Shown piece after piece: positions 1-5,017 of a DNA stretch of 5,017 bases. This DNA comes from an uncultured Roseburia sp. Its GTDB lineage: Bacteria; Bacillota; Clostridia; Lachnospirales; Lachnospiraceae. The notes below the pieces were generated by a model that was given only the letters and a program-made list of their open reading frames with translations, was not told where the DNA came from and made no database searches. The stretch covers positions 1 through 5,017 of the forward strand of contig CAKRCJ010000192.1 in NCBI GenBank assembly GCA_934307185.1, in the 5' to 3' direction. Both the position numbers and the translations under genes were made by a program. The first letter of the stretch is position 1; every line of letters begins with the position of its first letter.

Positions 1-315
1 AAATACCTGATGACAGACAGTAAACGCCTGTGAACCTTTTTCAGTCAGTTTTAATCGATAACTTCTGCCACAGTTTTTCTCTTTTGTTAAAAAACCGTCT
101 TCGACAAGTTTTGTTATGCTGCGTTGGGAATGTCCCCAGTCAAGTTTTAAAACTTTTGTCAGCTCAGAAGGGGTACAGTCAGGATGTTTTCCTACATAGA
201 TAATAAAATACATCTGCCCGAAGTTTAATCCTAATTCATGCAGTTGTTCTGCAGTGTAAGCAGCAAATTCTTTATATAATTCTGTTGCATAATAGGAAAG
301 TGTCGATATAAACAT
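1..315 (-). CDS. MarR-family winged-helix transcriptional regulator (partial, C-terminus off the left edge)
   Basis: My translation of the minus strand from ATG at 315 gives 105 residues with no stop before the window edge. Residues 46-94 read as a MarR winged helix-turn-helix: CTPSELTKVL (helix 2), then WGHSQRSITKLVEDGFL (recognition helix, residues 60-76), then a short wing with GRSYRLKLTEKG (83-94), which matches the family's 'GR...L.LT..G' signature. Residues 1-40 would be the N-terminal dimerisation helices. MarR proteins are usually about 140-150 residues, so roughly the last 40, the C-terminal dimerisation helix, are missing. The start is set by AGGAGG six bases upstream. Three cysteines (C47, C82, C101) are present, but nothing shows that they sense redox. 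The ligand and targets cannot be read from the sequence. The regulated gene is probably the next one leftwards, outside the window. The palindrome over its own promoter suggests autorepression. Confidence 0.88.
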   Translation of the reverse strand, partial: MFISTLSYYATELYKEFAAYTAEQLHELGLNFGQMYFIIYVGKHPDCTPSELTKVLKLDWGHSQRSITKLVEDGFLTKEKNCGRSYRLKLTEKGSQAFTVCHQVF

Positions 316-321
316 TTTTTT

Positions 322-327
322 CCTCCT
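322..327 (-). promoter_or_regulatory. Ribosome binding site of the MarR gene
   Basis: AGGAGG on the minus strand lies six bases before the ATG at 315. It supports that start codon. Confidence 0.85.
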
Positions 328-343
328 TTTTTTGACTGATCAC

Positions 344-372
344 AGTATAAAACCATTACTTGACTTTGTCAA
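344..372 (-). promoter_or_regulatory. Sigma-A-type promoter of the MarR gene
   Basis: On the minus strand, TTGACA (372-367) and TATACT (349-344) are separated by exactly 17 bases. The -35 is a perfect match and the -10 matches five of six bases. Transcription would start near 337 and leave a short leader carrying the AGGAGG site. The -35 lies inside a perfect inverted repeat. Confidence 0.85.
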
Positions 373-377
373 GTAAT
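355..377. promoter_or_regulatory. Probable MarR operator: perfect 10-bp inverted repeat around the -35 box
   Basis: ATTACTTGAC (355-364) and GTCAAGTAAT (368-377) are exact reverse complements separated by TTT, giving a 23-bp near-palindrome. It covers the whole -35 element and part of the spacer of the MarR promoter. MarR dimers typically bind palindromes of about this size that overlap promoter elements, so a site for the adjacent regulator is the natural inference. Binding itself is not shown. Confidence 0.78.
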
Positions 378-396
378 TAAATAAAAAAATATAATA

Positions 397-456
397 AGGC
401 TGTTGCAAAAAACATAATGCATACAATTGCATGACTCGTGTTTTCTGCGACAGCCT
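397..456 (-). terminator. Composite hairpin terminator of the hemerythrin transcript
   Basis: The outer arms AGGCTGTTGCAAAAAACA (397-414) and TGTTTTCTGCGACAGCCT (439-456) pair with one G-U and one A-C exception. A second stem inside the loop, ATGCA (417-421) with TGCAT (428-432), has a 6-nt loop. Read on the minus strand, the hairpin follows the hemerythrin stop codon by about 50 nt and is followed by a T-rich run (TTATTATATTTTTTTATTT). That fits a Rho-independent terminator placed just before the MarR promoter. The plus-strand side also has a weaker T-rich tail (CATTTTATCTCTTT), but no plus-strand gene ends here. Confidence 0.75.
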
Positions 457-506
457 CATTTTATCTCTTTGAACATTAAAAATTACATTGTAACTACAAG
501 CAATTT

Positions 507-1349
507 TTATTCAATGGTTATATTATTTTCACGGATGAAATCCCCGATTTTTTTATCAGAGCCTAAAATATGGTTCGACAGCCAGCTTAATAAAAACTGA
601 ATTAAATCCGTCAGATATTCCTGCTGATTGTCATCCATATTGTCAAGGTCTGTAAGGTCAACTTCTACAAGACGGCCTACAAATGCGGAGTGCGCACGTT
701 TCTGAGCTTCTAACTGTGGATAATGGATACGCTCCATGAGAGCTTCTTCATCACTGAAATGAAATTCAGTATAGTTTTTAAGTTCTGCCAACAGACGCAT
801 AATCTCATCATATTTATCATGTAAAAGTTCTGCATGAATGACATCATTGGTATCACGGATAATTTCAAACAAATGTTTATGCTCATCATCAACGAGCATG
901 ATGCCGGTTTTGTATTTGTCGGTAAATGCAAATGGGTCTTCCGCGATTTCAGAAGCAGAAACCATTTTTCCAATCATCATATCACTGCTTAAAATGTGAT
1001 GATATAACCAGTGTACAAGATAGGTGAGAAGTTCGTTTAAGGATGCTTTTGCGGCATCCGCAGAAGAGGTATCTAAAACAAACTGGTTCACTTTTTCGGT
1101 GAAAGCAGCATGTTCTTTTTTCTGCATGGAAAGCTCCGGGTCGTGAATACTTTCCATATATTCCTCCTCATGTGCAAAATGCATAGAGGCATAATCTTTG
1201 AGATTGGCAACCAGGCTTTTGGCAACGGAGGCAGCATCTTCTGTCTTTTCGACAAGGGAGAGAGCTTCATTTATCATCTGGAACAGTCTGCGGTGCTCGT
1301 TATCAATCGTTTCAATGTGTATCATGCAATCTTCTGTAAATTCGTACAT
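507..1349 (-). CDS. Bacteriohemerythrin with two tandem hemerythrin domains
   Basis: This 280-residue cytoplasmic protein consists of two hemerythrin four-helix-bundle domains, residues about 1-130 and 138-275. Such domains bind a non-haem di-iron centre that reacts with O2 and serve in oxygen binding, sensing or protection. Putative iron ligands in domain 1 are H19 (DNEH), H57 and E61 (HFAHE), H80, and H118 and D123 (HILSSD). In domain 2 they are H157 (DDEH), H197 and E201 (HFSDE), H220, and H260 and D265 (HILGSD). The usual first His of the HxxxH pair is Gln in both domains (Q76, Q216). Single-domain bacterial homologues are about 130-150 residues, so this is an internal duplication. There is no signal peptide, membrane segment or fused signalling domain. 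Start ATG 1349 has AAGGAGG four bases upstream. The gene lies 47 nt downstream of the cyclophilin gene on the same strand and is probably co-transcribed with it. Confidence 0.93.
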   Translation of the reverse strand: MYEFTEDCMIHIETIDNEHRRLFQMINEALSLVEKTEDAASVAKSLVANLKDYASMHFAHEEEYMESIHDPELSMQKKEHAAFTEKVNQFVLDTSSADAAKASLNELLTYLVHWLYHHILSSDMMIGKMVSASEIAEDPFAFTDKYKTGIMLVDDEHKHLFEIIRDTNDVIHAELLHDKYDEIMRLLAELKNYTEFHFSDEEALMERIHYPQLEAQKRAHSAFVGRLVEVDLTDLDNMDDNQQEYLTDLIQFLLSWLSNHILGSDKKIGDFIRENNITIE

Positions 1350-1353
1350 AATT

Positions 1354-1360
1354 CCTCCTT
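1354..1360 (-). promoter_or_regulatory. Ribosome binding site of the hemerythrin gene
   Basis: AAGGAGG on the minus strand lies four bases before ATG 1349. The spacing is a little short but the match is strong. No promoter or terminator is evident in the 47-nt gap to the cyclophilin gene, which favours co-transcription. Confidence 0.75.
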
Positions 1361-1396
1361 GGAAGTTTTACACTAGCTTCTTTGCTGATATGTTTA

Positions 1397-1915
1397 TTAG
1401 CATTTTTCAGGTTCCGGGTATTCGACACCAAAAGTTTCTACTGTCACGGTTTTCATTACCTGTGGCTGTAATGGACGGTCCATATAATCAGTTGCGGTTT
1501 CTGCAATTTTATTTACCACATCCTGTCCCTCGATAATTTTTCCAAATGCAGCGTAAGCGCCGTCTAAATGTGGAGAATTTTTATGCATAATAAAGAACTG
1601 GGAGCCGGCAGAGTCAGGAATCATGGTTCTTGCCATAGATAAAACACCCTCTGTGTGTTTTAAATCATTTTTAAATCCGTTCTGGCTGAATTCACCTTTG
1701 ATTTCGTAACCAGGACCGCCTGCACCTGTTCCGTCCGGGTCGCCGCCCTGAATCATAAAGCCATTAATGACACGGTGGAAAATAATGCCGTCATAGTAAC
1801 CTTTTTTTACTAAGCTGATAAAGTTATTTACAGTATTTGGTGCGATTTCAGGATAAAGCTCAGCTTTCATGATATTGCCGTTTTCCATTTCAATTGTAAC
1901 AATTGGATTTGACAT
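1397..1915 (-). CDS. Cyclophilin-type peptidyl-prolyl cis-trans isomerase (cytoplasmic, PpiB-like)
   Basis: This 172-residue protein carries the cyclophilin fold signatures in order: FHRVI (46-50, with catalytic Arg48), FMIQGGDP (53-60), GSQFFI (104-109), HLDG (116-119) and AFGKI (123-127). It catalyses cis-trans isomerisation of X-Pro bonds during protein folding. It has no signal peptide or lipobox, so it should act in the cytoplasm. The length is in the normal range for bacterial single-domain cyclophilins, with a short tail ending in Cys172. The position equivalent to the cyclosporin-contacting Trp of human cyclophilin A (W-L-D-G) is His116; loss of this Trp is common in bacterial members and usually means weak cyclosporin binding. 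ATG 1915 is preceded by AAAGGAAA about ten bases upstream. The gene is probably the first of a two-gene transcript with the hemerythrin gene. Confidence 0.95.
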   Translation of the reverse strand: MSNPIVTIEMENGNIMKAELYPEIAPNTVNNFISLVKKGYYDGIIFHRVINGFMIQGGDPDGTGAGGPGYEIKGEFSQNGFKNDLKHTEGVLSMARTMIPDSAGSQFFIMHKNSPHLDGAYAAFGKIIEGQDVVNKIAETATDYMDRPLQPQVMKTVTVETFGVEYPEPEKC

Positions 1916-1969
1916 AATTTTAATTTCCTTTCATTAATAAAATAGCAAAACGATAAATTTGCTCCTGTT

Positions 1970-1998
1970 ATTGTAACGAAAAATCCGGCTTTCGTAAA
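1970..1998 (-). promoter_or_regulatory. Probable promoter of the cyclophilin-hemerythrin transcript
   Basis: On the minus strand, TTTACG (1998-1993) and TACAAT (1975-1970) are 17 bases apart, matching the consensus at four and five of six positions. A small inverted repeat, ACGAAA (1976-1981) with TTTCGT (1990-1995), fills the spacer and could be an operator or chance. The leader to ATG 1915 would be about 45-50 nt. Confidence 0.55.
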
Positions 1999-2016
1999 GG
2001 TATTTTAGACTTTTTC

Positions 2017-2052
2017 TTGCTTTCTAAGAAAAAAGGGGACTATAAATATAAT
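2017..2052 (+). promoter_or_regulatory. Probable promoter of the LRR protein gene
   Basis: TATAAA (2041-2046) and an overlapping perfect -10 hexamer TATAAT (2047-2052) lie about 40 nt before the ATG. TTGCTT (2017-2022) is 18 bases before TATAAA and is the best -35 candidate, but it is weak. An 8-bp inverted repeat, TTTTTCTT (2011-2018) with AAGAAAAA (2026-2033), overlaps the -35 area and might be regulatory. This promoter diverges from the cyclophilin promoter within the 177-bp intergenic region. Confidence 0.5.
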
Positions 2053-2076
2053 TAGGTGTTCAGACATCAAAAAATC

Positions 2077-2083
2077 AAAGGAG
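2077..2083 (+). promoter_or_regulatory. Ribosome binding site for the original LRR start at 2093
   Basis: AAAGGAG lies nine bases before ATG 2093, a good site and spacing. It identifies 2093 as the genuine start, even though the frame meets TAG at codon 21. No comparable site precedes the next in-frame ATGs at 2168 and 2171. Confidence 0.85.
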
Positions 2084-2092
2084 AAAAGAGTT

Positions 2093-2182
2093 ATGAAAGG
2101 CAGAAGAAAGAAAATTCTTGCGCTTTTCCTCGCAGCAGGACTATTCATGATGTAGCTTCCGGCATCTATGATGGTGCAGGCG
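2093..2182 (+). pseudogene. Signal-peptide region of the LRR protein, interrupted by in-frame TAG (2153-2155)
   Basis: Codons 1-30 from ATG 2093 spell a textbook Sec signal peptide once the stop is ignored: a positive n-region (MKGRRKK), a hydrophobic core (ILALFLAAGLFMM), then a stop at codon 21, then LPASMMVQA and a likely signal peptidase site VQA|E after residue 30. A 20-residue peptide is all that normal translation from 2093 would make. One base change would restore a sense codon (for example CAG Gln or TTG Leu), and the rest of the frame is intact. Confidence 0.85.
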
Positions 2183-5017
2183 GAGACAAGCGTAAGCGAG
2201 TCCGGGCAGGAAAATGAGCCGGAAGGAATAACAGATGACACAGTTGTCGTGACAACAGATTTGGATTATTATAATGAACATAGTACGACATGTGTGTATT
2301 TAGGAAATTCCGATGCAGCACAGAAAGTTGCGGAGTATCTGGGAAAAACCGGAGATGACTTTACAATTACTTATGGTGAGGTAAAAGGGATTACATCATT
2401 CGAGTTTGTTGGTAATGCTGGAGGATACATAGATGATTTAAGTGTTATCTTACCGAATGTCCAGACACTTCGAATTGATGGGGATTTTTCAATTGGAAAT
2501 GATTTGGGAGAAAATTTGACAGATCTTACGATTGAAATGCCGGAAGGAAAATGGTTTGATTTAGATAGTTTGGCAAAAGTTGCATCTAAATTGAAAAGAT
2601 TTTCTTTAAAATGTTATAATGCAGTTAGCTTTCAAATGATGGAGCAATCAGTAAATTGGTCAGATTTTGTAAATTTGGAATCATTATCTTTGAAATTACA
2701 ATCGTATGAAGATGAAAATTTATCAGAAATTACAAGTCTGCCAAATTTAACAGAACTTCAATTATCTGCAACTTATAATTATAGTGATTTATCATTTATA
2801 AGCAAGATGTCCAATCTTACAAAGCTTGATTTATCAGGAAATGACTGGCTTACGAAGTTGCCGGATTTAAGTAATCTTACAAAGTTACAGTCTTTAAATG
2901 TAAGTAACTGTGACCTTTCTGGTTTACCGGATTTGAAGCAATTTAGTGAACTGGAAACATTAAATTTAATTAATAACGGAAAACTATCAAAAGCAGTAAC
3001 ATTAAAGTCTGTTCCGGAAAAGTTTGCAAATGATGCAGAGTGGGTAGCGGATAATTTTATCGTTTTAAATGAGGCAGTCACAACAGGGGATAAAGAGTCT
3101 GAGTATTATATCCCGGATCAGAATTTATATGCGATTATTTTAAAGGAAGCTGACCAGAATAAGGATGGTATTCTTACGGTGGGTGAAGCATGGGGAATGA
3201 CATGGTTTAGTCCATCATGGGAAGATATGGATAAAGTCGAGAATTTCGATGGGTTTTCCACTGTATTAAAGAATTTAGAGGGTGTAAATGGAAACAATAT
3301 CAATTATTCTGAAAAAATTGAAAAAAATTGGATTGATGAAATATGTAAACTAGAAAAACTGCGAGTTATATATAATTTACATATTACATTGCAGGAAAGT
3401 TTTGATAAAATTTGCGACAATTTAACAAATTTAACAGATTTAAGTATTTGGTCGAATTCAATTTTTGACTGTACGAAGATTACAAATCTGAATAGATTAT
3501 CTGATTTGAGTTTGGATGCAGAAATATCAAATTACGTGGCATTAAATCAATTGCATAATTTGAAACGATTATATCTTTATAATGTAGAAAAATATGATTT
3601 GAAAAATCTGCAGGATATTCTAAGTGGATTGGATACATTAGGTGTTACAGCAGAGCAATTAAGCAGTGAACAATTAGAAAAAATAACATCGGCAGAACAG
3701 TTAACATCATTAAGCTTAAGCATAGGTTCCTCTGAAACGCCAGTTACATGTATTGATATTAGCCAGTTAAATAATTTATATAAACTTGAGGTGTATGGAA
3801 ATGTTCAGAAAGTTATTTTACCGGAAAATACGGATAAATTAACACAGTTAATGTTGGAGAACGGGTATAATACACAGTCCTTTGGAATTGTTGAAAACCT
3901 TTCGGACACAGATAATCTTAATTATTTCAGATTACAAAATTATGAATTAAAGAACTTACAGAGTATCGGAAAAAATACAAGTCTTTATAATCTTGATTTG
4001 GAAAATTGCGGACTGGAAGATTTATCTGGAATTGGCAGCTTTACTGAGCTTTCTTATTTAGAAATTAGCAATAATGATAGTTTAAAGACAATTCCGGAAG
4101 AAATAGGAAATCTGCAGAAATTAAACAGGGTATATATTCGTAATAATGCAAACCTGGAGAGCATTGGAAATGGATTTTCCAATCTGGAGCACGTTAGTTA
4201 TTTGAATTTATCTGGTAATGCATTAACAACATTGCCGGATTTAAGTAAATTGTGTACAAAAGATGCACTATTAGAGGATAATAATCAGGAGAGCTGGAAT
4301 TTTAATAAAAACCTTGTTCTGACAGGAAATTATCTCACAAAAGATGCTATTCTTTCAGCAAATTTAACCGAAGACTTTACCGGTGATGCAAACTGGATGA
4401 TTTATTCTACCGCAAGAAGACTGCAAAATGGAAATACATATTATTCGGAAATTACAGAAGCATATATGCTTTACTGTATGGAACATAATATCTACAACTG
4501 GTTCTCATGTGGTGAAGAACTGACATTATCTGAAGAATTTTTAAATTATATCAAAGAAGAAGATAAATCGCTTGGCATACAGATATATGATAAAGATTTA
4601 AAATATTATACGGGATATTATTTTTCTGCTGAAAGATTAGAAGACTGGGATGGAAATCCGGTGAAACTTGTTGGAAACTGTTATGAAGAACTGGATACTG
4701 CACAGTATGCAAAATATTTTACGAAAGAGCCGGTAAGAGCCTATAAAGTCAATAAATTAGATGAAAATGTTTCGAAATATTTAAATAGTGGTTTAGATTT
4801 ACAAATTACAGGCTTGGATAAGGGATTATATCAAATCTATAAATTTGATGAGACAACACAGCAGTGTTCTGAATACAGCTCATTTATAGTAAATGATAAT
4901 AATGACAGCATTAGTTACAGTTATGAGGAAGGAATATACCTTGTTACAGATGCAGAGACAGCAAATTCGCATAATATCAAGGGAGTATATTCTGGAAAAA
5001 TGAATGCAGATACAACC
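2168..5017 (+). CDS. Large leucine-rich-repeat exported protein, N-terminus cut off by a stop codon, C-terminus off the right edge
   Basis: Reading in frame from 2093 (residue numbers count from there), the frame after TAG21 stays open for 954 codons to the window edge. 2168 is the first in-frame ATG after the stop, but it lacks a ribosome binding site and would omit most of the signal peptide. Layout: mature N-terminus from E31, acidic and Ser/Glu-rich; LRR block 1 at about 118-305, with LxxLxLSxNxLxxLPDLSxL units of about 22 residues; a linker with an EF-hand-like loop at 354-365; LRR block 2 at about 415-720; a mixed region with Tyr and Trp at about 721-875; then a probable beta-rich domain to at least 975. 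No anchor is visible because the end is missing. SDS22/internalin-like LRR proteins usually bind proteins at the cell surface; the ligand is unknown. The body is far more AT-rich than the neighbouring genes. A functional product would need read-through or reinitiation. Confidence 0.85.
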   Translation, partial: MMVQAETSVSESGQENEPEGITDDTVVVTTDLDYYNEHSTTCVYLGNSDAAQKVAEYLGKTGDDFTITYGEVKGITSFEFVGNAGGYIDDLSVILPNVQTLRIDGDFSIGNDLGENLTDLTIEMPEGKWFDLDSLAKVASKLKRFSLKCYNAVSFQMMEQSVNWSDFVNLESLSLKLQSYEDENLSEITSLPNLTELQLSATYNYSDLSFISKMSNLTKLDLSGNDWLTKLPDLSNLTKLQSLNVSNCDLSGLPDLKQFSELETLNLINNGKLSKAVTLKSVPEKFANDAEWVADNFIVLNEAVTTGDKESEYYIPDQNLYAIILKEADQNKDGILTVGEAWGMTWFSPSWEDMDKVENFDGFSTVLKNLEGVNGNNINYSEKIEKNWIDEICKLEKLRVIYNLHITLQESFDKICDNLTNLTDLSIWSNSIFDCTKITNLNRLSDLSLDAEISNYVALNQLHNLKRLYLYNVEKYDLKNLQDILSGLDTLGVTAEQLSSEQLEKITSAEQLTSLSLSIGSSETPVTCIDISQLNNLYKLEVYGNVQKVILPENTDKLTQLMLENGYNTQSFGIVENLSDTDNLNYFRLQNYELKNLQSIGKNTSLYNLDLENCGLEDLSGIGSFTELSYLEISNNDSLKTIPEEIGNLQKLNRVYIRNNANLESIGNGFSNLEHVSYLNLSGNALTTLPDLSKLCTKDALLEDNNQESWNFNKNLVLTGNYLTKDAILSANLTEDFTGDANWMIYSTARRLQNGNTYYSEITEAYMLYCMEHNIYNWFSCGEELTLSEEFLNYIKEEDKSLGIQIYDKDLKYYTGYYFSAERLEDWDGNPVKLVGNCYEELDTAQYAKYFTKEPVRAYKVNKLDENVSKYLNSGLDLQITGLDKGLYQIYKFDETTQQCSEYSSFIVNDNNDSISYSYEEGIYLVTDAETANSHNIKGVYSGKMNADTT
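2444..3007 (+). repeat. LRR block 1 of the surface protein
   Basis: Residues about 118-305 contain successive leucine-rich repeats. The early ones are divergent (LPNVQTLRI, LTDLTIEMP, LKRFSLKC). The later ones are clear (LTKLDLSGNDWLTKLPDLSN, LQSLNVSNCDLSGLPDL, LETLNLINN). Spacing of about 22 residues suggests the SDS22-like type. The exact boundaries are approximate. Confidence 0.75.
3152..3187 (+). other. EF-hand-like calcium-binding loop between the LRR blocks
   Basis: Residues 354-365 read DQNKDGILTVGE. They match the EF-hand loop pattern D-x-N-x-D-G-x-[ILV]-x-x-x-E at every key position, including Gly6, the hydrophobic residue at position 8 and Glu12. A helix-like stretch (LYAIILKEA) precedes it. 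This suggests Ca2+ binding that stabilises the linker between the two LRR blocks. Only one loop is visible, so it could also be half of a dockerin-like pair. Confidence 0.65.
3335..4252 (+). repeat. LRR block 2 of the surface protein
   Basis: Residues about 415-720 contain about a dozen LRR-like units. The first are irregular (LEKLRVIYNLHI, LTDLSIWSNSI, LKRLYLYNV, LTSLSLSIG). The last are canonical (LYNLDLENCGLEDLSGI, LSYLEISNNDSLKTIPEEI, LNRVYIRNNANLESI, VSYLNLSGNALTTLPDLSKL). Its final repeat closely resembles one in block 1: a 17-nt identical string, ttgccggatttaagtaa, occurs at 2858-2874 and 4232-4248. Confidence 0.75.

Noticed and set aside
710..1270. Minus-strand open frames of 87 and 60 codons (710-973, 1088-1270)
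   Set aside because: They are on the same strand but out of frame inside the hemerythrin gene. They are shadows produced by its codon composition.
1110..1536. Plus-strand open frames of 88 and 112 codons (1110-1376, 1198-1536)
   Set aside because: They lie antisense to the hemerythrin and cyclophilin genes, which have clear family motifs. The frames have no ribosome binding site and no recognisable protein features.
2153..2155. Genetic-code reassignment of TAG
   Set aside because: TAG occurs once in 975 codons of this frame and at no other in-frame position in the window's genes. Both complete neighbours end in TAA. One occurrence in a signal peptide does not support reassignment.
2168..2173. 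ATG 2168 or 2171 as the natural start of the LRR gene
   Set aside because: There is no Shine-Dalgarno sequence at a workable distance, and this start would discard a complete n-region and hydrophobic core that lie in frame behind a strong ribosome binding site. It is kept only as the feature boundary and a possible reinitiation site.
2005..3303. Minus-strand open frames at 2005-2241, 2779-3081 and 3118-3303
   Set aside because: They are antisense to the LRR gene and its promoter. They show no ribosome binding sites or conserved motifs, and the opposite frame has a convincing repeat structure.
2444..4252. DNA-level tandem repeats or a CRISPR array
   Set aside because: The periodicity is at protein level (LRR units of about 22 residues) with divergent DNA. 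There are no identical direct repeats with regular unique spacers.

Overview
The window looks like a stretch of chromosome from a low-G+C Gram-positive gut-type anaerobe, most likely a Lachnospiraceae or other Clostridia member. This is an inference from strong AGGAGG/AAAGGAG ribosome binding sites, A/T-rich codon choice (AGA, GGA, ATA, TTA), a two-domain bacterial hemerythrin, and a very large AT-rich leucine-rich-repeat (LRR) exported protein. No species-level claim is possible from the sequence alone.

Layout: (1) 1-315, minus strand: the first 105 residues of a MarR-family regulator that runs off the left edge. It has a near-consensus promoter (TTGACA-17-TATACT), and a perfect 10-bp inverted repeat with a 3-nt centre covers the -35 box, so autoregulation is likely. 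(2) 397-456: a long composite hairpin followed on the minus strand by a T-rich tract, which ends the next transcript and isolates it from the MarR gene. (3) 507-1349 and 1397-1915, minus strand: a tandem two-domain bacteriohemerythrin and, 47 nt upstream of it, a cytoplasmic cyclophilin-type peptidyl-prolyl isomerase. They probably form one transcript from a promoter near 1970-1998. (4) 1916-2092: a divergent promoter region. (5) 2093 to the right edge, plus strand: a large secreted LRR protein with an EF-hand-like loop between two LRR blocks, incomplete at its C-terminus.

The most notable point is in the LRR gene. Its well-placed start (ATG 2093, good ribosome binding site) opens a classic signal peptide, but codon 21 is an in-frame TAG. 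After that TAG the same frame stays open for 954 codons to the window edge, with no other stop or frameshift, and the signal peptide's c-region and cleavage site (VQA|E) follow directly. The gene is therefore either a very recent pseudogene or loss-of-export allele, a read-through or reinitiation case, or a base error. The second notable point is that both hemerythrin domains carry Gln where the family usually has the first His of the HxxxH iron-ligand pair.

Functionally, the hemerythrin (oxygen/iron chemistry) and cyclophilin (protein folding) pair as a cytoplasmic unit. The MarR regulator probably controls genes beyond the left edge. The LRR protein would be a surface or secreted binding protein. 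I see no mobile element, CRISPR array, tRNA or rRNA in the window.
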